Assembly (NCBI GenBank): GCA_027924585.1
Contig: BSBM01000386.1
Location: 7,890,501 to 7,954,500, forward strand
Length of the DNA stretch: 64,000 nt
From: Larix kaempferi
Lineage: Eukaryota; Streptophyta; Pinopsida; Pinales; Pinaceae
Direction: 5' to 3'
Shown one piece after another: positions 11,092 to 23,049 of the stretch. Position 1 is the first letter of the stretch, and each line of letters opens with the position of its first letter. The notes beneath the pieces are model-generated. The model searched no databases. It saw only the letters and a list, made by a program, of their open reading frames with translations, and was not told the origin of the DNA. The translations under genes and the position numbers were made by a program.

Positions 11092-11444
11092 AGATCATCA
11101 CGATCAGCAGCATCGTCATCTAGATCATCACGATCAGCAGCATCGTCATCTAGATCATCACGATCAATAACATCATCATCTAGATCATCACGATCAACAA
11201 CATCATCAATACAAGTATAAATATCATTAATACAAGTATCCTCATCAATACAAGTATACACATCATCAATACAAGTATCCTCATCAATACAAGTATACAC
11301 ATCATCAATACAAGTATCCTCATCAATACAAGTATACACATCATCAATACAAGTATCCTCATCAATACAAGTATACACATCATCAATACAAGTATCCTCA
11401 TCAATACAAGTATACACAATAGCAGCATACCCTGCAACACACAA
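11085..11444 (-). repeat. 30-bp and 39-bp in-frame arrays with an acidic Cys-containing frame
   Basis: About four 30-bp units are followed by about five 39-bp units (11,209-11,416). Read on the element's sense strand, these give an open frame of repeated VYTCIDEDTCIDD units and then VVDRDDLDDD-like units. It is strongly acidic with regularly spaced Cys. I see no ATG in this frame upstream; the open stretch begins at a TTG codon. A second frame is also open through the 39-bp array with hydrophobic repeats (ILVLMR), because any stop-free repeat with a period divisible by three stays open. Coding is therefore possible but unproven. It lies about 0.45 kb inside the 3' LTR. Confidence 0.5.
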
Positions 11445-11448
11445 GATC

Positions 11449-13060
11449 CAATTACGGGATGATCAATCCCTCTCACTTTAGGACATAGGTCCAAGGATGA
11501 TACAATCCTGATCCACTTACGGGATGATCAGTCCCTCTCAGTTTAAGACAACTCTCATGTCCATGGATGATGCAATCCAGATCAACTTACAGGATGATCA
11601 ATCCTTATCACTTTAAGACACCTCACCATGTCTAGGGACGAGGCAATCCCAATCTATTTACTGGATGATTAGTCCTTATCACTTAAGACATCTCACCATG
11701 TCTAGGGAAGAGGCAATCCCAATCTATTTACAGGATGATTAGTCCTTATCACTTTAATACATCTCACCATGTCTAGGGACGAGGCAATCCCAATCTATTT
11801 ACAGGATGATTAGTCCTTATCAGTTTAAGACATCTCACCATGTCTAGGGATGAAGCAATCCCAATCTATTTACAGGATGATTAGTCCACTCAATCTCATT
11901 TAGGACTATCCTTCCTTTCAAAATTACTGGATTTACTGTCCAAGGATGATTTAATCCACTCAATTCATTTAGGACTATCCTTCCTTTTGGAATTACTGGA
12001 TTTACTGTCCAAGGATGATTTAATCCACTCAATTCATTTAGGACTATCCTTCCTTTCGGAATTACTGGATTTACTGTCCAAGGATGATTTAATCCACTCA
12101 ATTCATTTAGGACTATCCTTCCTTTCAGAATTACTGGATTTACTGTCCAAGGATGATTTAATCCACTCAATTCATTTAGGACTATCCTTCCTTTCGGAAT
12201 TACTGGATTTACTGTCCAAGGATGATTTAATCCACAACCGTACATTTAGGACCAACATCCAAGGATGACTTAATCCTCAACCGTACATTTAGGACCTACG
12301 TCCAAGGATGACTTAATCCTCAACCGTACATTTAGGACCATGTCCAAGGATGAATTAATCCTCAACCGTACATTTAGGACCTACGTCTAAGGATGACTTA
12401 ATCCTCCACCATACATTTAGGACCACGTCCAAGGATGACTTAATCCTCAACCGTACATTTAGGACCTACGTCCAAGGATGACTTAATCCTCAACCGTACA
12501 TTTAGGACCTACGTCCAAGGATGATTTAATCCTCAACCGTACATTTAGGACTACATCCAAGGATGACTTAATCCTCAACCGTCCACCAAGGACTTCATTC
12601 TCGAAGACATACATCTACGGCTCTTCTTTAGGACTGAAGTCCAGGGATGATCCAATCCCCTCACATGTTCACCAAAAACTTCATTCTCGAAGACATACGT
12701 CTACGGCTCTTCTTTAGGACTGAAGTCCAGGGATGATCCAATCCCCTCACATGTTCACCAAGAACTTCATTCTCGAAGACATACATCTACGGTTCTCTTG
12801 AGGATGATGCAATCCTATCATGTCCACCAAGGACTTCATTCTCGAAGACATACGTCTACGGCTCTTCTTTAGGACTGAAGTCCAGGGATGATCCAATCCC
12901 CTCACATGTTCACCAAGAACTTCATTCTCGAAGACATACGTCTACGGCTCTCTTGAGGATGATGCAATCCTATCATGTCCACCAAGGACTTCATTCTCGA
13001 AGACATACGTCTACGGCTCTCTTTAGAACATATGTTCAAGGATGATGCAATCCCCTTGTC
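11449..13060 (-). repeat. Composite array of about 32 short dyads (GGAT-N6-ATCC core)
   Basis: Four blocks with different periods share one core. From 11,455 to 11,880 there are units of about 70 bp with two dyads each (ggatgattagtcc and gggacgaggcaatccc). From 11,945 to 12,234 there are about five 69-bp units. From 12,263 to 12,573 there are eight units of about 43 bp. From 12,585 to 13,060 there are six units of about 60-90 bp. Every unit contains GGAT(N6)ATCC or GGGA/TCCC arms, and many also have GGAC(N4)GTCC just before it. Each unit could fold into one or two short hairpins in RNA or single-stranded DNA. The 69-bp block is also open on the sense strand (repeat GLNHPWTVNPVIPKGRIVLNE). Confidence 0.85.
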
Positions 13061-14935
13061 ACCTTTGACCCTATCTAAGGACCATCCACCAACCTCTTTG
13101 TCGGCATCACTAATATAGGTATCCTCATTATCAACCTCACTGTCGATGCAGGCAATCTCATCATGAGTTATCACATCACTCCCCCTTTCGAGGAGGGTCC
13201 TTTTGAACTATATTAAGTTTGTCTCAGAAAACTTTACTTGAGGTAGAGATTTGGTTAGTACATTGGATCGGTAGAGGTTTGGTTAGTACATTGTTATAAA
13301 TTCAAACTTTTGGTTCCTTTCTGCACCATATCGTCTGTGTATAGAAACAATATTCAACCTTGTAGCAAAGGTTGAGATCCTCATCACCCATGGTGATCAT
13401 TAAGCTCATCAATTGATTATCGATCCTAGGTACCTATACAGAACCTGATTCACACTTCTTCTTTAATTACACCATTAAGAGAATGGTCTTATCTAGCCAC
13501 TTGGAGCAAACATCTTATCATGATTCTCTTCCTCTTTCTAAGAGAATTTTCTAGCCACAAGCCTTCTATAGTGTGTTTGATTTGTAAATCCTTTTGTTTG
13601 AACATCCATCGCTTGTTCGGTGTTCATCATTCATCATGATCTTTCCTACAAATAAAAATTAAGTACATGATTAGTAATACTTCATAATCATCAAATCATA
13701 TTGACATGATAACCTATTATGCATACAGATATCATTTACATAGTTATGTAACTATTTTGACCGATACTTTGGCACAACACTTTCCCATATCCTGTATGCA
13801 TACAGTGGCTATCTAGATGCCTTCCATCTCTACCAGAACATACTATTGAGAGTGTGCACAGCTCTCAGCATGTCAGCAAAGAGGTTTCATTCTAGACAAG
13901 CAACAATGGAATGTTTGTCCAACTTACCAATCATATGCATATTAGTAGTATACTGTTCAATGCTCTATGAATGTTTACACTCAGCATGATATATTCTAGG
14001 AATACAAATATGCATAGAAGCAATATCATTTACTATTTCAAATAACATCTCAAATACTTATCTTTTATGTTTGTGTGGTTTCCTCCCGCTTGATCTTCTA
14101 TATGTCTTTTGAACTTCTATTCATTCTGTACCACTGTGCATGCTCAAGTGTGCACTAGTGTCATCTTCATACACAGACATACATTCATTAGTATATTCTC
14201 AATATTATCAAAACATTCTAGTTCTAAATAATCTTTGAAAATGTATAGTCATGATTATAGATAATATTCAAGGTTTCAAGGAAGTCTTCTTTTACTTCTG
14301 CATATTCTTGTTTGATCATAGTACTCTTCTGGTTAATTAGATCATCAAGATAAGAGACATAATATGCATAAACCCTTGATTACTAACTTTATGAATAAGC
14401 ATAACCAATAATACCAAGTATACTTATATAAGGGATCCTAAGGTAAGATTCTAACTTGTCATAGGAAAACATACCTGGATTAGTATATCTGCTTAGCTAT
14501 GTACAACATACCTAAACAATCTCTTCAATGATTTAGAGATCCTGAGCTAGAACCTGCATGTCTCATAGATTAAGCATAATATAACAAAGTCATACATACC
14601 TCGTAAGTAGAACAAATATTATGGATGAGTCTTTGTCTTCATGTTGTCATGTTTTAAGGAGCTTGATTTGTCTTTTGTGATGTACCTGTATCTTGTTAGC
14701 AAACGACATCAACCTCATACAACACCATAATGCATTAGTACAATCATATAGCCCTAATCAATGAATGTCTTCGATCATTCACATGCATTCATACTATTAC
14801 TAGGGTGATAAGACAATTCTAACATTAATCAAGATTGTACTAATAAATAACATGAAGACAAACACATTATGAACTTAATCAAGAATCCGATTTCAAGACA
14901 TACCTGAACCTCAAGTCATACCTGTCGAGACTTCT
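13061..14935 (-). other. Internal region of the non-autonomous element, no coding content seen
   Basis: This AT-rich sequence lies between the dyad array and the gag vestige. The only notable site is 13,177-13,193, where cactccccctttcgagg closely repeats the true PPT context at 10,597-10,613. No motif of protease, integrase, RT or RNase H was found on either strand. Confidence 0.5.
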
Positions 14936-14975
14936 TGTAGTCTTCTTATGTAAGGCCTTAGCCTCAACTCCCCCT
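14936..14975 (-). pseudogene. Vestige of copia Gag in the non-autonomous element
   Basis: On the minus strand, 14,965-14,942 encodes EAKALHKK. The same eight residues occur in the gag frame at 63,709-63,732, and 21 of 24 bases match. The sequence just upstream joins the leader without a Gag start codon, and the match ends just downstream. This is what remains after deletion of the start of gag and the rest of gag-pol. It ties the non-autonomous element to the copia family at the right edge. Confidence 0.7.
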
Positions 14976-16146
14976 GAAACTTGATCTAGAGCTTGATTAG
15001 GGTTTGCTAGAGAAACCCTAAAAATTCAATCTTTGACTTTCACACTTCCGAATGAATGGAAGGATGTGTCTTGCTGAGCTGATCAAACTAGCATACTTCA
15101 ATTTTGAAATCTCCAAAAATTGACCCCTCAAAATTGCCTTTCAAACTTCTAGATCTTCTTGACAGGATCCCGAACTAGGGTTTGATGAAGCCCACCCTTT
15201 TGCTCAATCAAAAGGTTTGATCCAAGGCTCTAAACTCTTATTTTTCTGAGGAGCTTCCAGCCGTGGATTTCGATTCCAAAAATTCTAACTTTCTCCGAAA
15301 CCCTAAATTCCGGAAGCCATGAATAAAGGTGCTCCAAAAATAATTCTGTTTTGACAGAAATATGCACCTGATTGTTTCTGATATAACTCTGAAATTTTTG
15401 CTCCACAGGGTCTGAAAACGTTTTCTGTAGTAGCTTGACCTGTCATCTTTCCATCCTGATAGGTCTGACCTCAATTGGATTTTCTAAGATAGAGTTATGC
15501 CAAGTGTCGCAACGTGACCTATTTATGGGATAAAACAGGAGAGTGAACTTGTACGGCATGCCACGTGTCACTGTTTGACCTTCGGCCTTTGAAAACTTTT
15601 CCTGAGATATCTCTCCCTGTTATCTTTCTATCCTGATAGGTCTGACCTCAATTGGACTCTCTGAGAGAGAGTTATGCCAAGTGTCGCAACGTGACCTGTT
15701 TATGGGATAAAACAGGAGAGCGAACTTGTACGGCGTTCCACGTGTCACTGGTTCACCTTCGGCCTCTGAAAAAGTTTCCTGAGATAGTAAAGTCTGTGTA
15801 ATACCTGTCACTTTTTACGAAATTTCATTTGGAGCTTCCTAGCCCAAGTTATGACCTTTTTGCCAAGGTTACCTGATTTTGACTGAGATCTGGAAGAGGC
15901 AGAAACCCTAACTTGTACTGATCATAACTCATAAAGTACAACGAATCTGAGGGTTCCCTTTGGACACAAGGTACCTGGGGATGTTATCTTCGACCTGTAA
16001 ACTTTTCAGACCCTGAAACTTCGCATAAATGGATTTATAGCGAAAGTTCCACGATGACTGGTTTTTGCTATGTAAAACCCTAACCTTCAAATTGTCGTAA
16101 GTAAAGCAAGTGTCGTAAGTGCCATACCTTGCCTTCCTTCAGGTTA
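14976..16146 (-). other. 5' leader of the non-autonomous element
   Basis: Read on the minus strand from the PBS, this shares ordered blocks with the plus-strand leader at 63,006-63,560. Examples are the region around gatcagctca.caag (15,085 versus 63,398) and gaatttttagggtttctct (about 15,020 versus 63,456). It also contains a degenerate internal duplication of about 190 bp: 15,440-15,590 versus 15,620-15,780, both with tgccaagtgtcgcaacgtgacct. Conserved leaders normally carry dimerisation and packaging signals, which a parasite element must keep; that role is inference here. Confidence 0.7.
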
Positions 16147-16158
16147 GCTCTGATACCA
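16147..16158 (-). other. Primer binding site, initiator-Met type
   Basis: TGGTATCAGAGC on the minus strand directly follows the LTR end ...ATTAACA. This is the common plant copia PBS complementary to initiator tRNA-Met. Confidence 0.92.
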
Positions 16159-16762
16159 TGTTAATATTTAATATGATAAGACTGAAAATAGCAGCATTAC
16201 ATTCCATTTCACAATAATAGAATATACAGGATCACTGAAGAAACAACAAGCATAGCATAAACACAAGAGACATAGATTTATCCTGGGAAACCCTCATGGG
16301 GTAGAAAACCCAGTAAAGCTTCCTCAATATAGATGACCAGCAATACACAAAGATGCAAACCAAAGATATGATCTCCTCCTCCACCATAGTAGACCTCTCC
16401 TCCACAAGTGCTCCTTTCTCAAGTGAGTGTATGTGTCAAATGAGGAACACACCTCCTCTATTTATACACTACACTGACATGTATTTTACAAAGGTACACG
16501 TAGGCTCGTATTTAACCAATGGGTTAAATACCCCACTACAACTGACTGGGCCGACCCCTCTAGGGTGGTCTAATAACCCTTTGACCCACATCACATATAC
16601 AGGGCCGACCCCCACTAGGGAAGTCTAATAACCCGAGTTACCACATTCCGACGGAGGAATAAACCTCTCCGGATATACAATAAGATCTTCACGGAGGAAT
16701 GAAACATCTCCGGAATAATAAAGTACAAATATAATATTCTTTGAAGTTACAATATCTCAACA
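16159..16762 (-). mobile_element. 5' LTR of the non-autonomous element
   Basis: 604 bp, the partner of 9,995-10,598. The five differences fall near 16,199, 16,221, 16,273, 16,390 and 16,735. It is followed by the target duplication catgc (16,763-16,767). Confidence 0.93.
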
Positions 16763-16767
16763 CATGC

Positions 16768-18700
16768 TACTCAATGTTTCATTTCCAAACATATTATAAA
16801 TTGGTATCCATGTACCACATTTATCTATTTAACATAACATGCTAGAGGAACCTCATACTATTTTCATCATTCACAATACCAATAAACTTATGCTCCACTT
16901 TTGTACATGGCTAGTTCCATAATCCACACATATATAGTTTTCTCTGTCCAACTAAGGTCAACAGATAATAAGAAAAATGTATACAACATAGGTCAAAATG
17001 TAGTTTAGTTTTATAAGTCAAAATGTGGCATTACACATTTCCTTTAGTCCCCATTTAGCCTGTATTAGAGAATCCCACTTATTTTCCATGAATTTCATGA
17101 TTTTTCAAAACTTCCTTTTGTTGCTTTCCTTTGTCTTCAATAATTTGTAAAATGAGTCCTTTGTTGAGCCAATATTTTTCAACCATCATGAATAATTTTG
17201 TGTCTACTCCTTGAGAATCATATGTCTAACATCCATTGGATCAACTCCTCATCCACTTCCACCATTGAGTCACTTTTCTCTAAGATTTGAATTTATTCTC
17301 TAATTCCTCCACCTCGACCTTAGTCTCCTCTCCAAACATGTTATGGTGCTATTGAGAATATTCCATGGAATCCTTCTTTTCCCTATTATTCATTGTTTAA
17401 TACCTCTCTTATCAAGTGAAACTCAACACGATTTGGGTCTACCAATCCTAGTACCCTTACTTCCTTCAAATTATCCCCCCTTGACTATTTTATTTCCCTT
17501 CCTTTCCATGGTGGAAATATCCATCCAATTGACACTTACCAATTTCATAGTTGAGCTTATACTTTCCTTTGACACTATCCAATTTCATAGTCAATAAAAT
17601 TAACAAAACTGAGAATAGAAAGGGTATTAGGAGGTTTCTTACACAAACTTCTTTCCCCATCAAATATTGAAATCCCAAAACCTGGAGTCTCCCCACTTAC
17701 CAATCCCAAACCTACTTTTCTCTACTATGAGCTATAGTTGATATAAATATAAAGTTTAAGAACATATCCCATCACCATTATCATCAATTCACAATCCCCC
17801 TTGCAGACTCATCATCATATTAATGGCACCGGACTTGCTTGAGTGAAAACTCGCTTTGAGTGATGAACATAACACAAGATGAAGTACAAAAACCATTCTA
17901 AACCATAACCCTTGCATTAACAACCTTCATAGGATAACTATAATCTCATGATTCCATTGGCATATATTTTGGTGTTAGTGATTCTACTTCTCCATGGTGG
18001 TTGCATGAGCTAGCATATTTGTAACCCTATCCAAGGGTGTCATGTCCCAGCTTTGTATAATCATACAATCCACCCTTAGATGACTCTAATACATGTCCTA
18101 CAATGAGATTTATTATACCTTTACCTCTAACCTTGCAACCTAATTGGCTAGCCTATCATCAAGATTATTTTCTTTGCACTTGATATGGATAGGTGTGATT
18201 ACTAGAATGAGGTTAATGGTGTGGAGAATGGACTCGCAAACCAAGGTCAACATCCAATTAATAATCAACTTATATATTCATGAGTCGTTCAAAAATATCT
18301 TCAATACATTTACTAGAATGATTAAGTATCCCTCTACCATCAACTTTTTACATCCCTACACCATGGAAACACATAGTCCACTTTCCAAAGCCACCAATTT
18401 TGTTGAATCATTTACAAAGAATTTTTCATGTAGTCTTTGAATAATCCTCCTACCCTTATTAATCCCATTTTAGGCCCCATCAAATTTGAGTTTGATAAAG
18501 ACTTGAGATGGTGGAGACCAAAATTCAAGTGATGTGCCTAGGTAGATGAGATGAGGATTTTACTACTAGGATTTACAAATCTATGTCCTAATTGGCTTAT
18601 ATCCTTTACTCTCGGCATTTTTTGTTATCTACTAAATATGAGAAGGATTGGATAGATTCTTTGATATGATGGAATTGTTCACTCAATATGTATTTGGCAT
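16768..18700. other. AT-rich sequence, probably eroded LINE 3' end plus flank
   Basis: The segment lies downstream (minus strand) of the zinc-binding domain of an old LINE. I could not find its A-tail or target duplication. Small frames here are unsupported. Confidence 0.3.
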
Positions 18701-18715
18701 CGCTCCTTATGTGTT

Positions 18716-21700
18716 TTAATATATGCTTATTTTGTTCTTTCTAAAGTCCCTAGAGAAGAAATATAGGAAAAATAAGACAACTTTGTTTAAATTTGGGCTC
18801 TCAAATGGGGGACATCGACAAGTATTCATGGTATTCAAGTTGTCATTCCTTCTACGATTCAATTTCCTAAATATTTCTTCTCCTATGTCCCACAATAACT
18901 CTACCATGTTACACCAATTAAAGAGGTTCTTCAAGGATTTTTGTTCCAACTTACACATTTGGCAGATTGATGGTTCTTCAAAACCTAATTTTTGTATTTT
19001 GTCCCAAGGTATAACTTTCCTTCTAGCTAAAATCTAAACGAAAGTAGATATTTTTGGCTATATATTAGGATTCCATAACTATCTCCAAATTATATATATA
19101 TCTCCAAAGGGTGATTCTCTGGTTCCATGGCATAAGGATCCTTGACTTTAAACATCCTTTCTCCTTACTTGCACCATCTTAATATATTTTATTTAGAGTT
19201 GAATTTTATTCTTTTGGTTTTAATTTTGCCTCTAGTAGATCAAGGTTTCTCTGAGTAGTGAAGTGTGTCCATTTGCCCTTAGTCTTCCAAAACCTCATTC
19301 CCCTATATTTTTTCAATTTGTTCATTGGTTTTCCTCCGAATATTGATTGGCATTGTTCCAAATTGAGGATTAGAAGTGATCCTATACCTCATAAAGTGAG
19401 TGTTTATCCTTACTTTTAGGCCCTTACTACTATGAATAATCCCATAATAGTGTTGAGGCTCCATTTATAATTTCCTAGAAGTAATGAGCCGAGACTATAC
19501 CTATATTCCCCGACATATTGTTCCAATTCTTTGAGCTTGTTCTAAGTTCATCCATTCTCATGAGGTCTCATTCAAGTTCTTATATTTTAGTTGCATATTT
19601 CTATCTCCAAATTTGGCTACATAATTATCTTTTATTGTTCAATTAAATCCACCATAATTTTCCTACCGGGAAAGTGATGAGGATTTTAATATCTCAAATT
19701 CCCAGAAGTCCTACATTTTTAGGAAAGCATACCTTGTCCCATGCCACTATGGCCCAATTATTGTATTTTCATGGTCTTCCTCATAAGGAGTGTTGAAGGA
19801 ATTTGATATATTTGATAATCTTGGTAAGAGAATCCAATAGAAAAAATATATAAAACAACTAGAGTGAAGGATACACATAGGAAGAGAAACCCTTCCCGAA
19901 ATATTAAGGGACCAAAAGGTTCAAGTGGTGAGCTTGAGGTCTAGTTTGTACACAAAATTTTCCAAAGATATATTTCTAGAAGCATTAAGAACAAGGGTAT
20001 TTCCAATATTATTTGAAGGAAGTGATCCTTTTTGGAAACCAATGATTCTAGAAATGATGCACTGGAAAATAAAAGGGGTGTTAAAGAAAAGAATGAGAAA
20101 CTTCCCTTGATTTATGACAGTGCTTGAGGCAAGAATAAAGTGTCAATGATGGAATTTAGAGTGGAGGATTTCAATGTGGAGGAGTGGATCATCAAGAGAG
20201 CGTCATCCAAAAATTACAGATAATATAGTGGGTCCAATTGAGAATGAATTCGGTGGATTTTTAGATTTCCCCAAAAAATGACTTGGCATGGGATTTTGCC
20301 TAAACCTTCTACCATCATCAAAAATAAAAGGAGGGATAATGGATCTCCCCGTCTGATAACTTGAGAGGGAATAAAGGGACCATATGGATATCCATTTATT
20401 AAAACCACAAAAAAGGATAACGAGATTAGGTTTTCAACCCATTGGATCCAAGATTGGTTGAATCCAAAGACATAAAGCATTCGAAAAATAAAATCATAGC
20501 TAATTCTTTTAAAATATTTAGACATATCCAATTTGATAAAAATGCTTGTCTTTTTTTGACATCTTTAAGGAATGCATGGCCTCATGTGCTATACGAAGTT
20601 CATCCAAAATTTAATTCCCCTTAATGTATCCCCTATGCTCATTTTAGGTTAGGTGATTAATGATGTGGTTTAACATATGAGCTATTATATTGGATATGAT
20701 TTTATAGATCACATTATAGAGCTAAATAGGCCTAAATTTGTCTAGAAAGTTGGATCTTTATTCCTCGGGGATGATACTGACGAGGGTTGAGTTAAATTCT
20801 TATTTAATTTCCTGAAATACATTTGAATTCTCTCCTACCCTCCAAATGTATGAACCTACTACTCACCAAAAATTCTAAAATAAATTAGTTATAATACCAT
20901 ATAACCCTAGTGATTTCCATGATGCCATCTCCATAACTATGTTTTGAACTTCATATTTTGATATTTCTCTTATTAGGTTGATATTTTGATATGAAGTGAC
21001 TAACTTAGGTATATTATTTAAAAATAAGCTAATGGATTCGTATCTTTCTATATATGGATATGATAGGAGGTTATGGTAGGAGGATCTTAATTCTTGTTCA
21101 TGTATTTCCCTGTGCTTCTCAAATATGTCCCCTTGATATAATTGCAAATAAGTGATTCTATTTATATTCTTTCTATTGATCATAGAGTTATGAAAGCATT
21201 TAGAGTATATGTCACCCTCATTTAGGAATCTGATTCTCAATTTTTTAATCCTAAGAGTCTCTTATTGCTTTTATATATAGTGTTTCTACTCCTAATGGCA
21301 TGTATCCTTTGAATCAAGTATTCATTTCTTTCATCCTAGATGACAGAGAGTTGAAACCCTTCCATTTTCCTTTATATATACTTTTGTTGTTGAATATATT
21401 CACAAAATATTATTTATTCCATGTTTATTTTATTTTTCAAGTTCTTTATCTTTGTTGAAATTAAGGCTCCTTTTGTAGGTTCCCTATCTGTCCACTAATG
21501 CTCTAATGTTTCTTTACAATCAGGATTATCTAACCAAAAAAATTCAAATCTAAACGGTTTGGGCATTTGAGTTTCAGTGCTATCCCATAGGAAAACTAGT
21601 TGGTCTCTAAGCCCATTCCCAAGACAAATTCTACTATTAAGATTGCTCCATCATTTATCAACAATTCTGAGACTAGGAATTAGTAACCATGTCTATCAGT

Positions 21701-22078
21701 TTTAGTCAGCAATTGTGTATTTAAATTTAGCATTTTCCTCATCCAGTCTTGTTATGCCATATATATTTTTTTACAGAGTTTATCATATTAAAATTCCCTC
21801 ATAAGATCTAGGGAGTTTCTTTTAAGGAAATCCCCATATTTTGTAGAGTGTCCAAGAAAGTTAATTTTTCTTCCAAGACCTGGGAACATGATTTCTCTTA
21901 TTTCCTTAAATTGCACCATGATAGTGTTTCCTATTTCACTGATGTTTTCTAGATTTTCTAGGGTTAGATTCCAAACAATGATCAGTCCTCTAGATAAACC
22001 TTCAACACTTGTTGCTACTATGTCACATCCTTTCCAACATCTTGCAACCACATATTTCATGAATTCCTTAGAACATTT
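18716..22078 (-). pseudogene. L1-type LINE ORF2 relic (endonuclease, RT, zinc-binding), LINE-A
   Basis: Minus-strand pieces appear in ORF2 order. Endonuclease (22,078-21,788) has CSKEFMKYVVARCWKGCDIV and GLIIVWN. The RT N-terminus (21,240-20,875) has FLNEGDIYSKCFHN and MASWKSLGLYGI, where the family has a PGPDG-like turn. The RT palm (20,531-20,110) has FKRISYDF and SFFVVLINGYPYGPF, a GIRQGDPLSP relative read as VIRRGDPLSL, and FLDDALLM in place of F/YxDD. RT thumb fragments span about 20,100-19,700. A zinc-binding domain (about 19,000-18,716) has CKLEQKSLKNLFNWC. Many stops and shifts make this the oldest copy here. Its endonuclease is cut at 22,078 by the gypsy LTR, and I did not find its 5' remainder. 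Confidence 0.75.
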
Positions 22079-23049
22079 TGTTTGAGGATTATTCTACCGA
22101 TGCATACAAGGTGAAATTACCTAGTATAAATGGTTTAGATCTAGAACAAAAAAACACATAACACACAAATTCCCCTTAGTTCTTTTAAATAAAGGATGCA
22201 AGTAAAAGAATTATGGCCTATATGATTAGAAGGTCGTATTCGCTTTAGCTCCCAACTCTACCATTACATGCAAGATCTGAGTAGGAAACCTACAAAAGAG
22301 TTGACAAGAAGAGAGAACTAGATAATTGCAACATGCAAGAACTTATGTTAAAAACCAAGGAAGAAAACAACAATATTAATGAAGAATAATTGTGGGAAAT
22401 AAAATGTATTACTGTATTAAATAAAAGAGAGAAAAATTACAACCAAGAACCTTGGCGTTGTAAGCTTCTACTTGATGATCCTTTTCCTCGATTACATCAC
22501 CTTGCTCCAAGAGGATGATAAAAAAATATTAGACTCTCTAGCACAATTACTCTATCATCTAGCTATAGTAGACTCCCCCCCCCTCACCCATGGGTATAAG
22601 CTTGATTTTATAGGGAAAATATGATAAGGGAAAGATGAGAGATAAGAGGAGAAGGATAGGGAAATATCCCAACAGGTTAGGAGTCAGCTGAGATCCACCC
22701 TGATAGAAGGGGATATCCATCCATGAGGGATTCTATCTAGAAAGTCCTTGAAATTTCTAATTTCCATTTTAAGGAACAATGTCGCACCTTGCATTATAGC
22801 AATATGTTACATATTAAGGTGTCACAGTCTGCATAACAGGAGACCTACGAAATTGTCACACCTCAATTGGGAGCAGCTTATGACAAGGTAAAGTGTCATA
22901 AGTTGTCCTTTAGAAACCTACGACACTATTGGAAAAAAGGGAATCTAGAAAGGAAAATCAATGGCTCTTATCTCTCTAACAAGTTTGATCACAAGTTTTG
23001 TAGGGATTATGGAAAGGTACATGGTTTATGACGAAAATCCCGTGTAGCA
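22079..23049 (-). mobile_element. 3' LTR of the minus-strand Tat-like gypsy element
   Basis: On the minus strand it begins TGCTACACGGG right after a purine tract (gggggtaatc) and ends ...CCTCAAACA, against the LINE endonuclease. The plus-strand start tgtttgaggattattctacc resembles that of the solo LTR at 29,431 (tgtttaagtaaatccgtcct). A TATA-like ctataaaatc (minus strand, about 22,600) fits. It is 971 bp. The five bases before it (cattt, 22,074-22,078) should be the target duplication; the other copy was not found because the 5' end is lost. Confidence 0.75.

Larger units (their letters stand above)
9995..16762 (-). mobile_element. Complete non-autonomous LTR retrotransposon (LARD-like, copia leader)
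   Basis: The element is 6,768 bp with two 604-bp LTRs, TGTT...AACA ends and a perfect 5-bp duplication (catgc at 9,990-9,994 and 16,763-16,767). The PBS is TGGTATCAGAGC and the PPT is aagggggag, both fixing minus-strand polarity. I count five base substitutions and no indel between the LTRs, so the insertion is recent compared with everything around it. The interior lacks Gag, protease, integrase and RT. Instead it holds a leader of about 1.1 kb, a vestige of gag and a long repeat-rich tract. Mobilisation would need proteins from an autonomous relative; the copia element at 62,395-64,000 shares its LTR blocks and leader. Confidence 0.93.

Noticed and set aside
10839-13060. CRISPR-like repeat array
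   Set aside because: The repeats are direct tandem units without unique spacers, several periods adjoin one another, and they lie inside a plant LTR element with clear LTRs and target duplication.
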